64,000 nt of DNA from assembly GCF_003024605.1 (NCBI RefSeq), contig NZ_PYJQ01000005.1:496001-560000 (forward strand). The letters are read 5' to 3'. Numbering within the stretch: position 1 is the first letter of the stretch; each line of letters opens with the position of its first letter. Below are positions 63,038 to 64,000 of this stretch, piece after piece. Made by a program: the position numbers and the translations under genes. Source of the DNA: Rhizobium sp. JAB6. GTDB taxonomy: Bacteria > Pseudomonadota > Alphaproteobacteria > Rhizobiales > Rhizobiaceae. Below the pieces are notes generated by a model. The model was given only the letters and a program-made list of their open reading frames with translations. It did no database searches and was not told the origin of the DNA.

Positions 63038-64000
63038 TTACAGCACCAGCCGGTAGTTACGGAAGCCGTCGGCACCTTCGCCGGCGTCTTCGATCTTCAC
63101 GCTCTTGACCTGATCGAGGAAGTCCTTGGCCTTTGGCGAGCTCTGGAACCGCGCGGTCATGCCCGGCAACGGCTTGAAGGTCCAGTTGCCGTCGGCGGTC
63201 GGGTTGATCGTGCCCTGGTCGTGAACATAGCGCACGATGACGTCGCGATTGGTGTCCGGTGCCTGATAGACGACCTTGTCCGCCGCGATCTCCGGGAAGT
63301 TGCCGCCGCCGCCGGCACGGTAGTTGTTGGTCACGACCAGGAACCTCTGTGCGGGGTCGATCGGCTTGCCGTCGAACTGCAGATTCTGGATGCGGTTTGC
63401 ATCGGCATTCAGGACCTTGCCGTCATCGCCGAAGCGGCGCGGCTGGGAGAGGTCGATCTGGTAGGTGACGCCATCGATGACGTCGAAGTTGTAGGACGGG
63501 AAGCTGTTGTTGATCAGGTCCGCATCCTTGGCGCCCGGCTGGATCTGGTTGAACATAGCGGCCGACATTTCCAGCCAGTTCTTGACCTGTGCGCCGCTGA
63601 TGACGACCGCCTGAACCGTGTTCGGATAGAGATAGAGGTCGGCGACGTTCTTGATGGCGATATTGCCGGCGGGAACGTCCGTATAATAATCGGCGCCGTT
63701 GCGGCCGCCGCATTTGAAGGGGGCTGCCGCCGAAAGGACCGGCAGGTCCTTGTATTGCGTCTCCTTCAGTATGTTCTTGATGTACCAGATCTGCGCCTGG
63801 CTGACGATCTGGACAGAAGGATCGTCGGCGACCAGCGCGAAGTAGGAATAAAGCGGTGCGGAGGTCTTGCCGACCGGCGTGCGGACATAGGTCAGCGTCG
63901 CCTCATGCTCGGCCTTGGCGGCTTCGACGACTTCCTTCTTGTCGGCGACGTCTGCGATAACCTTCTTCTTGTCGTCGCGATGGTAGATCGGCCGTGCTTC
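63038..64000 (-). CDS. cpdB: 2',3'-cyclic-nucleotide 2'-phosphodiesterase/3'-nucleotidase, C-terminal part
   Basis: Periplasmic nucleotide-scavenging enzyme. About 320 C-terminal residues are present; the frame stays open to the right edge, so the start and metallophosphatase domain are outside. The 5'-nucleotidase C-terminal domain is clear: AAPFKCGGRNGADYYTDVPAG, LYLYPNTVQAVVISGAQVKNWLEMSA, FPSYNFDVIDGVTYQIDLSQP and NNYRAGGGGNFPEIA. An internal ATG at 63568 is not the start. Confidence 0.93.
   Translation of the reverse strand, partial: EARPIYHRDDKKKVIADVADKKEVVEAAKAEHEATLTYVRTPVGKTSAPLYSYFALVADDPSVQIVSQAQIWYIKNILKETQYKDLPVLSAAAPFKCGGRNGADYYTDVPAGNIAIKNVADLYLYPNTVQAVVISGAQVKNWLEMSAAMFNQIQPGAKDADLINNSFPSYNFDVIDGVTYQIDLSQPRRFGDDGKVLNADANRIQNLQFDGKPIDPAQRFLVVTNNYRAGGGGNFPEIAADKVVYQAPDTNRDVIVRYVHDQGTINPTADGNWTFKPLPGMTARFQSSPKAKDFLDQVKSVKIEDAGEGADGFRNYRLVL

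Overview
The window is chromosomal DNA from an alphaproteobacterium, most likely a Rhizobium or a close relative (inference). The grounds are a G/C-rich third codon position, an rpoBC-str-S10-spc-alpha supercluster without rpsD or rpmJ but with adk after secY, a zinc-independent S14, a B12-dependent NrdJ, MsrPQ, and several HlyU, DUF1883 and UspA proteins typical of rhizobia.

Region 1 (1-26621) is transcription and translation machinery: the 3' part of rpoB, rpoC, a small divergent acidic protein, then rpsL-rpsG-fusA-tuf, the S10 operon (rpsJ to rpsQ), the spc operon (rplN to adk) and the alpha operon (rpsM, rpsK, rpoA, rplQ). Most cistrons overlap or lie 10-40 bp apart. The few longer gaps (rpoB/rpoC, tuf/rpsJ, rpsQ/rplN, rplR/rpsE, rplO/secY, rpsM/rpsK, rpsK/rpoA, rpoA/rplQ) hold strong hairpins, and some of these look like intrinsic terminators inside the operon.

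Region 2 (26622-41000) is ordinary accessory and metabolic sequence: a DUF2809 membrane protein; a DinB/TetR pair sharing a paired palindromic operator; a MarR-FUSC-DUF1656-HlyD efflux operon resembling AaeXAB; msrPQ; ilvD; an LprI-like secreted protein; a DegP/DegQ protease coupled to rarA; DUF1883; and a ketopantoate-reductase-like gene.

Region 3 (41215-45404) is the most interesting part. Four overlapping genes encode only envelope proteins: (A) a 4-TM protein with coiled coils at both ends, (B) a membrane-anchored periplasmic protein with a degenerate von Willebrand A-like core, (C) a 4-TM protein whose last TM resembles MotA/TolQ/ExbB/ZorA and which carries a long cytoplasmic coiled coil, and (D) a MotB/ZorB-like protein with an acidic residue at the start of its single TM and an OmpA-type peptidoglycan-binding domain. 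This looks like an ion-driven stator complex without the usual Zorya effectors, flagellar genes or Tol/Ton partners. I do not recognise it as a named system.

Region 4 (45405-64000) has an ABC-F ATPase, an acyltransferase, a phosphotransferase with an altered catalytic motif, nrdJ with a pair of NrdR-like boxes upstream, xanthine phosphoribosyltransferase, UspA, a CinA-like protein, WrbA, tRNA-Leu(UAA), threonine dehydratase, HlyU, an SDR/TetR pair with tandem operators, an azoreductase/LysR pair, and the 3' part of cpdB running off the right edge. No CRISPR array, insertion sequence, phage gene or rRNA was seen.
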